Assembly (NCBI GenBank): GCA_963930655.1
Contig: OZ005600.1
Location: forward strand, 16,584,501 to 16,648,500
Direction of reading: 5' to 3'
Source of the DNA: Myrica gale
Lineage: Eukaryota; Streptophyta; Magnoliopsida; Fagales; Myricaceae
Length of the DNA stretch: 64,000 bases
The position numbers and the translations under genes were made by a program. This document shows positions 43,185 through 53,700 of this stretch, one piece after another; the stretch's first letter is position 1; the number at the start of each line of letters is the position of its first letter. The notes under the pieces are model-generated. The model saw only the letters and a list, made by a program, of their open reading frames with translations, ran no database searches and was not told where the DNA came from.

Positions 43185-43960
43185 TCATAGCAGAATGGGT
43201 TCGAGGAATGAGCACGATATAAGCGCGGAATCAAACAAGCATAGGAGAGAGCCACGGTACGCATAGTGGATTGAAAGACCTCGATCATATGAGAGCAGAT
43301 AACAAAACATATATCAATAGAATCACCAATCATCACCACATATAAAAAGTGAACACGGGAGAGAGAAATAGAGGAAAGATGAGTGAGATGGAAGAGATTA
43401 GTAAGAGCAATGCGACTGACAACACGAGTTTCCACAGAGAACTCGGAAGAAAAGAGAGAACCACCAGCATATGAATGAGGACAACCAAAGAGAAGAATCG
43501 ACATGGCTTCAAAGGACGGAGGCGTGTGACGAGACTCAACATACGGGTAGACAGGGTCAGGAACCCTGGCAACACCAAATAAGGTAGCGATAACATCGGG
43601 AGTAACCCGAAGGCTCTGACCACGAATGAAGACAGAGAAACTACAAGAAGCCTCATCAATGTCAAAGAAGTTTGAGTAAAATTCTCGAACAAGAAGCTTA
43701 GGAGGAAAAAGATGGGAGAGATCCTGAAGGAAAGGTTCCCAATGACGAGAAGTGAAGTAAGAGGATACCGTAGCAACCGGAAGATCAGCGAGGAGTACCT
43801 TACGTTCAACAATAACTTTGCGGTTGTGAAAAGTGGAATGGAAAAGCTTGGAAGCACGAGAATCGACAAAGCGCGAAGCATCAAAAGGTCGAGGTTTTGC
43901 TTTACGAGGAACTTTGGAAGGCTTAGAAGGACGACATGCGGGTTGTTTACGCTTCACCAT
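43178..43960 (-). CDS. element C env-like 3' ORF, N-terminal part
   Basis: The start is taken at 43960 (MVKRKQPACRPSKPSKVPRK, a basic N-terminus). The following segment has RFVDSRASKLFHS, VIVERKVLLADLP, FFDIDEASCSFSVFIRGQSLRVTPDVIATLFGVARV and GDSIDICFVICSHMIEVF. This is the domain called 'putative plant transposon protein' and found as the 3' ORF of SIRE copia elements. The reading is open for about 260 codons to the TGA at 43178-43180. Function in the element is unknown; I see no clear signal peptide. Confidence 0.8.
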   Translation of the reverse strand: MVKRKQPACRPSKPSKVPRKAKPRPFDASRFVDSRASKLFHSTFHNRKVIVERKVLLADLPVATVSSYFTSRHWEPFLQDLSHLFPPKLLVREFYSNFFDIDEASCSFSVFIRGQSLRVTPDVIATLFGVARVPDPVYPYVESRHTPPSFEAMSILLFGCPHSYAGGSLFSSEFSVETRVVSRIALTNLFHLTHLSSISLSRVHFLYVVMIGDSIDICFVICSHMIEVFQSTMRTVALSYACLIPRLYRAHSSNPFCYEC

Positions 43961-44687
43961 CTGGAAAACATAAAGACAAGACAAGGTCAGAGGTAAGAGA
44001 CATCAGGTAAAGCATAAGTGTAAGATGCTGCCCTTCACACAATGGTATGAATGCGAATGGAGAGAAACAAAGGAATAAGAAAACCAACAACGTGCAACAC
44101 ATGTATCACAGAACCTGAAGTAAGAAATCACAGCACGCAAGGACATGTTATCAAACAAATTGCAGGCATGAAACAACCAAACGAAGAACCCACAAGACAA
44201 AAACAGGAAAAGAGACAGATGCATATTAGCAAACACAGGGAAAGCAAGACGAAACCACAAAACAAAAAAAGAACCGAGACATAGACATTTGAGCAAACAG
44301 TATGCAAGACATTTACACAACACGAAACGACAAGCCACGACACCATAAGACTACCAAAGTAAGCAAGCCAACCATAAAACATGATGAAAAGAGCAAAAAC
44401 ACAACAAAGGAGAACCAAATGAACATAAAGCAACCGAGAACCAACACCCAAAACAACCAATCACCAGACACACCAGAAACCCCCAAAAACAAAAACAAAA
44501 AAACAAAGAAAATGGAGGAAGAAGATTACCTTGACAAAGGAAGAGAAACGAGTTTGAATGGAGAAGCCAGCAGACCCACAAATTTAGTGAAAAGATTAAA
44601 GAAAAACAAGAGGAGAGGAAAGACTCAGGTGCATCGAGAGCAAACATAGAAGAAAAAAGAGAAGAAAGTAAAGTAAAGCGGGAGCAC

Positions 44688-44702
44688 GGGGGGGGGGGGG
44701 GG
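44688..44702 (+). repeat. poly-G run (15 G)
   Basis: An uninterrupted G homopolymer. Its length is prone to sequencing error. Confidence 0.8.
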
Positions 44703-44734
44703 AAGAGAAATACACGTGAGGTTAATTTATGGAG

Positions 44735-44960
44735 TCACTCTCGAGCGCCCGTTGAGCAGGGGACGAGCGGGGTCATTCTGTCTAAATCAATAACAGCGAC
44801 TCTCGACAGCGTGACGCACGCCCGTCAAGCGAAAACACTCTGTATGGACAGAGACAAGACTGCTCGACCTCTTGTTAAGCGACGGTCAAACGACAATACA
44901 CGGGACAAAAGATAACACTAGCGCTCAAGCGTCAGTCGAGCGATAGTCAAACGCTGACAG
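44735..44960. promoter_or_regulatory. CTCGAGCG array between pol and env-like ORF of element C
   Basis: CTCTCGAGCGCC, GACGAGCGG, TCTGTCTAAAT, CTCGACAGCG, GTCAAGCG, GCGCTCAAGCG and GTCGAGCGATAG repeat the words of the LTR array at 41805-41965 in a more diverged form. It lies 0.8-1.0 kb upstream of the env-like start. Confidence 0.5.
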
Positions 44961-45907
44961 GAAAAACATGATAGCACACACTTGAAAACTTAAAAGACTT
45001 AGCAATTTCTGAGAAATCATGAAACAAAAATACTAAACCATCTCATGATCATGAAAAATAATACAAAAATCAGCTTGGTACAAGTCTCTGATCAGGAAAA
45101 CTTCAATGACTTAGAAAATAAAAACGACACGTGTGTGAAAGATCGCAACAAAATAAGAGATACTTAAGACCTTAGGTTTGTGAGGTGGTCACGACATATC
45201 AAATAGAAACCACTGGTGAAGAAGAACCATGACACATCAGGTGAAGGTCAAACCCAATGCAACTAGGACCTGAAATTGCAACTTTGTTGCTTATTTTTTA
45301 CTCCCCCTGAATATGAAGCTTAAATGCATAAACTTTCAAACTTTCACATTGCTTTGCTTGACAAGTAGAGCTTGTACTTTTCTTGGCTTTTCTATTATTT
45401 TCTTTTGCCTTTTATGTTGTAGTCTTAGACTTAAAGAGGGGCACAATGAGGTTCAACTAGTCAGAAGTCAATTCAACCAGATATACATGGTTCCCTTCAC
45501 TTGTGATTGCCAACACACAACTCACACATGCGGTCAAGTCTCATCGAATAAGTTCAGTGTGCATTGTGATAGTCATAGTCAAGTAAATATTTTAAAAATC
45601 ATACCCGTTGACACCAACCAGAGACTATAAGCACAACTGATAAGATACATTATTAATCAGACACAAGGTGAAGGAATATTGAAAGTCTCATGCATGAAAA
45701 ATGACTATATGTCCAATAAGTAAAGAAGATAGCACTAAGCAGTTAATTCCAGCAACGAGTGACATAACCACCCTTTTTTTCTTTTTTTTTTAAATAAACA
45801 AGAAAGACACGCAACAAAGAAACAAAAGACTAACAAAGAGGAAAAAAAAGGAAAAAACAAAACAAAAACAAATAACACACAAAAAAATGAGTGCAAAATG
45901 ATGCAAT

Positions 45908-46603
45908 TCAAGGGACAACACAAACACCAATGGCTTTCCTGAGAAACTCAAACCTGAGACCATCTTGTGATTTGGTGAAAATATCGGCCAATTGATTCTC
46001 AGTGGATATGTGCTCCAAGGAAATTGTTTGAGTCTCCATAAGATCACAAATGAAATGGTGGTGAATATCAATGTGCTTGGTCCGAGAGTGTTGAACAGGA
46101 TTCTTAGATATATTTATTGCATTGGTATTGTCACAGAACACAGTTATACACGCTTGTTCTATGCCATAGTCCTTAAGCATATGTTTCATCCAAATCAACT
46201 GAGTACAACAACTTCCTGCAGCAATATATTCAGCATTGACAGTAGATAATGAAATAGAATTTTGTTTCTTACTCAGCCAAGCTACTAAACTGGTTCCTAT
46301 ATAAAAACACCCACCAGAGGTGTTTTTTCTATCATCAGCATTACCAGCCCAGTCAGCATCAGTTAAACTAGCTAGATCTATATTTGTATCCCTGGAGTAC
46401 CAAATTCCATAATCTACAGTGCCATTAACATATCGAATAATGCGTTTGACAGCACTCAAGTGAGATTCTTTAGGATTAGCCTGAAATCTAGCACAAACTC
46501 CCACACAAAAAGAAATATCAGGACGACTTGCAGTTAAATAGAGAAGACTACCTATCATGCTGCAGTAGAGAGTTTGATCAACATTCTTCTCAGAAGAATC
46601 TGA
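45908..46603 (-). pseudogene. element C RNase H and pol end
   Basis: SDSSEKNVDQTLYCSMIGSLLYLT-like start (partly before the solo LTR), SLTDADWAGNADDRKNTSGG, STVNAEYIAAGSCCTQLIWMK, DNTNAINISKNPVQHSRTKHIDIHHHF and LADIFTKSQDG are all in one open frame to the stop at 45908-45910. It is a well kept copia RNase H. The link to RT is broken by the gypsy LTR insertion at 46604-50085. Confidence 0.9.
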
Positions 46604-49600
46604 GGCTATGTCACGCCCCAAACGGCATCCCGCAGGGACCGTGACAGCCGCGAGCAATCCCCCGGATAGCTCCAGCGTTCTTACGTACTTACGGCGGAAA
46701 CGTACAGGATCACGAGGGATTCGAGCCAGCTCATAACATAATTAAAGTTCTCAATAACTTGCAGCTTAATACATACATAACATACATAACATGTTTATCA
46801 CTAACAAGTGACGGATCTCATCGATCAAGTCACGTCAACAAAATATGAACATAATCTCTTTTTCCCTCTAAGTCAGGTAGTCCTCCTGACTTTCTTCACC
46901 TGAGGTATCTGGAATGACACAATTTTAAAAAACGTGAGTGTGGTTTGCACAGCCTCTTGGATTCACCTAGCACATCTTCTCGCATTCGTCCTTCAGTGGC
47001 TAGACATGACCCTTGGAGGCCCACACCTTCTCATTGTCCTTCTGTGTGGTTTGCACAACCTCTTGGATTCACCCATCCTTCTCGCATTCGTCCTTCGGTA
47101 TGAGAGTCCATCATGATGGTACGGTACCAACCGGTGCCCCTTGACTTAACTTATCGTTTCATAAACTTTCCATAATCTTTTCATAAAATCATTGCATAAA
47201 AATTCTCTTTAGAAAAATCATGCAATGCTCATGCCATGTCATGCTTGCTCAAAACATCATGCTTGTTCATGAATCGATGCAGTGTGTCCTTCCAGTTTTC
47301 ATAAAAAGTGTAAGGTTCACTTACGATCCACTTACGGTTTCCACTTACTCTTGGTCTCCTTGATAATTTATAAAGGCACGTAGATCGCCTACAAGCGATT
47401 CAAACATTTCTTAGTATTAAGAAATAAGTACATAATTATACAAGTTAAATATTTGTATTTTATTCGGTTATTACCCAAAGATATATTTATGAAAATATAA
47501 TATTATTCACAAAGGTTTTATATAGAAATTCTTATTAATCATCTTACTTAGGTTTTCTAATTAGCAAGCTAATTGCACTTTAATCAAATCTTAATATTTC
47601 TTTTATTACATATATTACACTAAGTCTTTAAGTTCACCAACTACTAACCCTAATTATACTTAATCTTTAGCTTAACATTAAATCTCTATGCAACCCGAAA
47701 AATATAAGCTCTATTTTGTTCATCCTAAGTTTTGGCCAACCTAGTTAAATCCTCAATCAATACTTAACACCGCAAAGCTTTGCTAATTCTTTTAATCCGA
47801 ATCTTTAAGCCTATTATCTATGTTTTTCTCTTACTAATCCGACGTGTTTTATGATTGAGCTTAAATCTTCTAACTTATTTGGTCATAACCCTAATTTTTA
47901 TTCATCCATCACATGTAATATAGTCTTATTCATAGGGTTGCTATTAGGGTTCCACTTATTGGGTCATTCGGCTATGTACCATTTTAAGCATTTCTTGTCT
48001 AAGTTTTCTTCTCCAATGGTGATCCCATCCTCCATTTTCAGATTCACAACCTAGGATCTACCAATCACAACACAACTTCTAGATCTAGCACCATGTCATA
48101 TTCGGCCAACACCATAAATCACAACCCTTAATGGCAAAACTTTCATCATGCATACCTTTTGCATTTTAAGACCATACTAACATGCATTGTTCATCCCTTA
48201 ACATCTTTCTATCATTTAAGTTCGGATTTCATGCTCACATAGCTAGATCTAACATTATAACTTAAGGATGGTCTCATAATATCAAGATCTAACAAAACCA
48301 AGTACTAACTCAAAACCAACCACAAGATATTCGGCCTACATCATTTTAGAACTAACAACCCACATCTTTGGCCTTACCTTGATGATTAATCACAAGCCTT
48401 GAGCACCTAGCACAATAAAATATCTTAGGTTAGAACTTATAAAGAACTTTAAGCACAAACACTTAGTAGAATCAAGCCTACCTCTACCTTCACCAAATTT
48501 TCACCAAAACCCTTCCTTTCGCCAACTTTCGGTTCACCCTTTTTGGAGTGGTTCCAAGCTTGATTATAAGGTGCTAAGGTAGGTTTTATGGTGGGGAGAA
48601 ATATGGTAAACTTGAATGATTTAGCTCTAAGGAAGTGAATTAAATTTCTTCAAGAGAAAAGTGGCTAAATGAGTAGAGTTTTCAAAAGAGGAATGAAGTT
48701 GCACAAGGAGAGGGTTCGGTCACCACAAGGAGAGAACCAAACTTGAACTTTGGAGAGTGGTTTAGGTTGCAAGAGGAAAAGAGCAAGACTTTGAGCTCAA
48801 AGGTGAGGTTCGGCCAAGAGAGGAAAAAGAGAGAAGAAATGGAATGGGTGATATTCGGCCAAGGCAAATTCAAACGTGAAGTGTGAATTGAATTGGCAAT
48901 TAAATCTCCCAAGGTGACATTATGGCAATGACAATTGACATGAGGTGTTTGAAAATGACAAGAGAGAGAGAAGGAAGAAAAGGGGGGTGAATGGGGTGAG
49001 TTGGCCGACCATGCTTGCCCTTTCTCTTCTCCTTTTTCTTTTCATTTTTTTTCTCACATCACCTCTTGTCCCCTAAAGCCATGACTTGCATTGAATTTTC
49101 TCCCTTTCTCTCTTGTTCTTCACGTGAACTTCACCCTCTCCCTTGCTTTTTCTCTCATTTCTTTTCCATTGAATTGTCTTGTCACATAAATGCTCTCTTA
49201 TCACTTCTTACCACTCACATGGGTTAATAACTTTATGGCTTTTCCATTCTTCTCATGCCCTTCACGTAAATGGCCTTGTCCTTAAGCTCATTTATTTTGT
49301 TTGGTTATATTGCAACTAACTTAGTTACTCACACAACTAACCTTCTAGTTACTCTTACAACTAACTTTCAATTTAGTTACTATTTCACCTAACTTATCTC
49401 CTATAAGTTCTCTAGCTTATCTAGATCAATTACATAGCTTATCACCTCATAAGCACAAAAAATTATCTTAAGATAATGGCTTTAGCCTATCTCTACAATA
49501 GCCACATCAACTTATCACATAAAATTTCCCTATCTTATCATTATGCTTGCTTATCACTACGATAAGCAAGTGTGCTTATCATTTTAAACTCTCTTAAAAC

Positions 49601-50085
49601 TTATCATAAGCCTAGTAGCTTATCATCTATTATTCTAATGATAATTCAACTTACTAATTTAGGTCACATAATAATACTATATGCCACCTATTAATGACAC
49701 ACAAAAATATTCAATACTTAAAAGAATTTCATGATTCTCCATTTGATTATTTTCGGCCTATATATAAAAATCTTTCATCAGAATTTAATTTTTATGAATT
49801 ATGAAGTATACTAGGCAAATGGAAAATATAAATTCATAAGAGAAACTTACCTTGCAAGTTTCGGCTCGTAGGAAAATATAATTTAAACTTTGCACAAAAC
49901 TTCCAAAATGACAAGAAAATTATTTAGGAAAAATTTCATGAAATAAGTCCCATATTAATTGATGTACCTTAACATAAAGCTTAGGCCATACATTGGCTAA
50001 AAATATGGCTCCATAATAAAATTAAAGCTAATACATCGGAAATTAAAAGTTAATACATAAGAAATAATCGGGGTCTCACAGGCTA
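46604..50085 (-). mobile_element. gypsy solo LTR inside element C, GGCTA duplication
   Basis: The LTR spans 46609-50080 (3472 bp), starts TGTCACGCCCC and ends GGGTCTCACA, and is flanked by GGCTA on both sides (46604-46608 and 50081-50085). It has no gag-pol inside. As read on the minus strand it starts TGTGAGACCCC, typical of Tekay/Del-type LTRs. Solo LTRs arise by recombination between the two LTRs of a full element. It interrupts pol between RT and RNase H. A deleted non-autonomous element is the less likely alternative. Confidence 0.88.
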
Positions 50086-50950
50086 TCTTCACAATTGTGC
50101 TCATGGGAGTCATGGTATGTTTCTTGCTATCCAATCCAAAGCGTTTGACAAGATCCTTGGCATACTTTGATTGGGATATAAATAATCCATCATTAAGTTG
50201 TTTAACCTGCAAACCAAGAAAATAATTTAGTTCACCGACCATACTCATTTCAAATTCACTTTGCATAGCTTCAACAAAGGAATGGGCAAGTTTATCAACA
50301 GTGGCACCAAAGACTATGTCATCAACATAAATTTGAGCTACAGTGATATTTGTCTTATCATTCTTGACAAAAAGAGTTCGGTAAACTCCTCCCCTTGAGA
50401 ATCCATGATCAGCCGTCAATCGATCATACCAGGCCCGTGGAGCTTGTTTAAGCCCATAAAGAGCTTTCTTCAAGCGATAGACATGATTGGGATATTGAGG
50501 ATCTACAAATCCTTTGAGTTCTTCAACATATGCTTCTTCTTGAAGAATACCATTCAAGAAGGCACTCTTGACATCCATCTAATACAACTTAAAATTCATA
50601 AAGCAAGAGACAGCAAGTAAAATGCGCATTGACTCTAAACGTGTAACTGGAGCAAAAGTTTCATCGAAGTCAATACCTTGACTCTAAACGTGTATATCCT
50701 TGAGCAACTAACCTTGCCTTATTGCGAGCGATTTCCCCATTCTCATCTGTCTTGTTCTTGAAAATCCACTTGGTACTGATGACATTTGTATATGCAGGTC
50801 TAGGCACTAAATACCACACATCATTTCGAACAAATTGATTTAATTCCTCATGCACGACATTTATCCAGAAGTCATCTTGAAGAGCTTCTTCTACCTTATT
50901 AGGTTCAATTTTAGACACATAACAAGTGTAAGTTAAATGACTCAACACTT
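49997..50950 (-). pseudogene. element C reverse transcriptase
   Basis: From 50948 the RT start is seen (KVEEALQDDFWINVVHEEL, TKWIFKNKTDENGEIARNKARLVAQGYT). A duplicated or shifted segment near 50680-50700 then breaks the frame. The open stretch 50578-50086 carries [27 protein letters not shown], the catalytic [13 protein letters not shown] and [11 protein letters not shown]. After 50085 the sequence is gypsy LTR; the last 30 codons of the open frame are LTR-derived. Confidence 0.88.
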
Positions 50951-51984
50951 TTCTTCTTAATCACATCCCCTCATTAAGATCACCAATTATGTTCTCGTTA
51001 GGGTGATTCAATTTAACCCTTGAGGATGGTTCCTTACAAGAAAGAACTTCCGAATCAGAGGAGACATTAACATCTCCTGCAGTGTCACATGCATTTTCAA
51101 CATAAAGATTTTCTTCATTCTCATTATTTTGGGAATCACTTGAAGCATCATTCACAACGACATTAATGGATTCCATGACAGTAAGAGTACGAGAATTGTA
51201 GACACGAAGAGCTCTACCGTTTGAAGAGTAACCTAAGAAAATTCCTCTATCACTCTTTGTATCAAATTTAACAGTGTTTTCTCTATCACGAAGAATATAA
51301 CAAATACTGCTAAAAACTTTTGAAGTACTTCACATTAGGTTTCTTACCTTTCCATAATTCATACGGAGTCTTGTCCATACCTGGTCTGAGATAGACACGG
51401 TTCATAATGTGACAGGCAGTGTTGATTACTTCACCCCAAAAATGAAGAACTACTTTCTTGTTGTGAATCATTGCTCGAGCCATTTCCTGAAGGACGCGAT
51501 TCTTTCGTTCTACAACTCCATTCTGCTGAGGTGTGATTGGAGCAGAGAACTCTTGATGAATACCTGCATTGGAGCAAAAATCAAGGAAGTTAGTATTTTC
51601 AAATTCCTTACCATGATCACTTCTGATTCTGATAATAGAATAATCCTTTTCATTCATCAGTCTTTTAAACAAGATCTCAGCTCGTTCAAAAGCATCATAC
51701 TTCTCTCTCAGAAGATCCACCCAAGTGAATCTTGAGAAGTCATCCGCCACCACCATGATGTATTTTTTTCCAGCTAGACTTTCAGTTCTAGTTGGCCCCA
51801 TGAGATCCAAATGTAAAAATTTCAACGGTCTCTTAGTCAGAATATCAGTAGTTCTTTTATGGACAAACTTTATTTGCTTACCCAGCTGACACAGTCCACA
51901 CACACGGTCTTTAACATTTTCTAGTTTAGGCAAGCCTATAACTAGTTCTTTCTTAGAGATTTTAGATAAATCTCTGTAATTCAC
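50951..51984 (-). pseudogene. element C integrase
   Basis: The open stretch 51984-51310 shows the pre-integrase region (KISKKELVIGLPKL, CGLCQLGKQ) and the core with LHLDLMGPTRTESLAGKKY, VVADDFSRFTWVDLL, IRSDHGKEFEN and PQQNGVVERKNR. All three catalytic acids are kept. The C-terminal part continues 51310-50951 in other frames with acidic DASSDSQNNENEENL wording. A frameshift near 51315 ends the good frame. Confidence 0.88.
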
Positions 51985-52002
51985 ATGCCCGAGTCTTTGA
52001 TG

Positions 52003-53226
52003 TCATAACTCAGTTTCATCAATTTTGGCACTTCTACATTTCAAATCAGTATGTGGACTAATACCATAGTAGTTATTAGACGTGCGAGTACCTTGCATAA
52101 GACATTCACCATCAGAATCAAATACAGAACATGAATTCTTACGAAAGCGAACTTCAAATCCAGAGTCACAAATTTGACTAATACTCAGTAGATTTGCCTT
52201 CAATCCAGCAACAAACAAAACACTCTTGAAAGGAGGCAAACCTTCAACTTCAACTGTACCTTTTCCAAGAATTGGTGTTTTACCACCATTACCAAAAGTT
52301 ACAGATCCAGCCTTGTGATCTTTAAGCGTTGTGAACAAACTTTTGTCACCACACATATGCCTGGAACAAGCACTATCCAAATACCACAGCGAAAGACATC
52401 GAGATTTAAAAGCAACAACAGAATTGAAACAATTTATCTCATCTTTCTTGATCCAAACCTTTTCTCGAATATTTGACTTATTTGACAAATGTTGAAATTT
52501 ATTGTTTAACAACATGCTTTGCTCAGTTAAAACTCTAATTTGATGAACTAAATTTTCATGACTGTTACTAAACGAAGAATGATTCAAGGATTTCTCTTGT
52601 TTGTTCAATTTAAAGCATCTTGGTCTAATGTGACCGACCTTTCCACAAAAATGACATGTAGGAACAAACTTGTGTGGTGTGTGATTCCTAGCATTTTTCT
52701 TGTGTGACCCATAATCAACAAATTTAGAAACAATGTGTTTACCTTTGTTCACCTGTGAAGCTGGTTTATTCACCTCTGAAATTTTTTCAGGTACAGATGC
52801 TGGAACAAATGTCGTCTTCGAAGTTGAAGCACCCTTAGATTCAGTGTAGCCAAGCCCTTTCCTATCTCCCGATGGAATTCCAAGACTTAACAAATGATCA
52901 AGCTTCTTTGTTCCACTGGAAAACTGTTGGAGTTGTGTATTGGACTTGTCGAGAGCACACTTCAGCATCTTTACTTCAGCTTCGAGTTCCACATTTCTTG
53001 TACTGACTTCTTCAAGCTTACTCATAAGAACATTTTTTTCACTTTGTACCTCATGCATCTTCTTGAGAAAAGATTTGTTTGTCTTTTGAAGCTTCAGACT
53101 TTCCTCGAACAATTTATTGTAGGCTTCTTGGAGACTCTCTTCAATATTGCCATCATCTTCTGAATCCTCAAGATCATCATCGATCTCCTGCAAGACAAAA
53201 CAATCAGTACTAGCTACAAACGCCAT
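52003..53226 (-). CDS. element C gag-protease open segment
   Basis: This 407-codon open frame holds the C-terminal half of SIRE Gag and the protease. It starts with an acidic, coiled-coil-like region (LEEVSTRNVELEAEVKMLKC). One CCHC knuckle follows (CHFCGKVGHIRPRC, about 52660-52620), then the protease site LWYLDSACSRHMCGDKSLF (DSA rather than DSG, a common copia variant) and SVLFVAGLKANLLSIS. It ends at a TGA near 52003 just before the integrase head. Gag builds the particle and the protease matures it. Confidence 0.85.
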   Translation of the reverse strand: MAFVASTDCFVLQEIDDDLEDSEDDGNIEESLQEAYNKLFEESLKLQKTNKSFLKKMHEVQSEKNVLMSKLEEVSTRNVELEAEVKMLKCALDKSNTQLQQFSSGTKKLDHLLSLGIPSGDRKGLGYTESKGASTSKTTFVPASVPEKISEVNKPASQVNKGKHIVSKFVDYGSHKKNARNHTPHKFVPTCHFCGKVGHIRPRCFKLNKQEKSLNHSSFSNSHENLVHQIRVLTEQSMLLNNKFQHLSNKSNIREKVWIKKDEINCFNSVVAFKSRCLSLWYLDSACSRHMCGDKSLFTTLKDHKAGSVTFGNGGKTPILGKGTVEVEGLPPFKSVLFVAGLKANLLSISQICDSGFEVRFRKNSCSVFDSDGECLMQGTRTSNNYYGISPHTDLKCRSAKIDETEL

Positions 53227-53700
53227 GAAATTTACCTATTCTTCTTCCGAAAAATCATCATCACTCAATGATGCGTTCATAGCTTTTCCTTTTGACTTGA
53301 GATATGTTGGACATTCTGATCTGACATGCCCAAAACCTTGACATTCAAAGCACTTCAATTTTTTGCTCTTGGAGTCATTAGATAAGTGTTTGTCATTTTT
53401 GTCCTTTCTGAATCCACTGGAACTACCCTGATTCTTTTCAGAGTTCTTGTTGAATGATCGCTGACTACTTCTGGATTCAAGAATTTCTTGAATTGTTTGA
53501 CAAACATAGCAAACTGAGCATCATTCAAAACTTCTTCATCTGAGTCAGCTGAACTCTCTTCTTTGATAGATATCAAAGCAATGGACTTATTCTTCTTGGG
53601 CTGAGGCAGTGATACTTCATAAGTCTGCTCGCTCCATTTACCCCTGAAATTAGGGTTGTGCGTTCCCTTCGGAACTATTCTCTTTCCTTTGGGAATACGT
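53227..53700 (-). pseudogene. element C gag, middle part, N-terminus deleted
   Basis: Open stretch 53576-53355 reads MISIKEESSADSDEEVLNDAQFAM. Upstream the frame continues to about 53700 with GKWSEQTYEVSLPQPKKNKS-like sequence, then joins gypsy LTR DNA. A zinc-knuckle-like FECQGFGHVRSECPTYL segment (about 53345-53300) lies in a shifted frame. The first ~250 codons of Gag, the primer-binding site and most of the 5' LTR are missing. Confidence 0.78.

Larger units (their letters stand above)
43961..45907. other. element C spacer between pol and env-like ORF
   Basis: It is non-coding as far as I can see; the long open frames are low-complexity Lys/Asn- or Phe/Leu-rich shadows. It contains the second CTCGAGCG array (44735-44960), a run of 15 G (44688-44702), and a purine-tract-like complement at 45301-45310. 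Confidence 0.6.

Noticed and set aside
42804..43222. Plus-strand Lys/Arg/Glu-rich frames opposite the env-like region
   Set aside because: They are antisense shadows of a Ser/Pro-rich coding stretch.
44302..44649. Lys/Asn/Thr-rich 115-codon frame in the element C spacer
   Set aside because: Low-complexity reading of A-rich DNA with no start context or domain.
46934..47116. Open frame in the gypsy solo LTR
   Set aside because: Internal tandem duplication of a short LTR segment (TGTGTGGTTTGCACA...CTCGCATTCGTCCTTC) keeps it open; it is not a gene.
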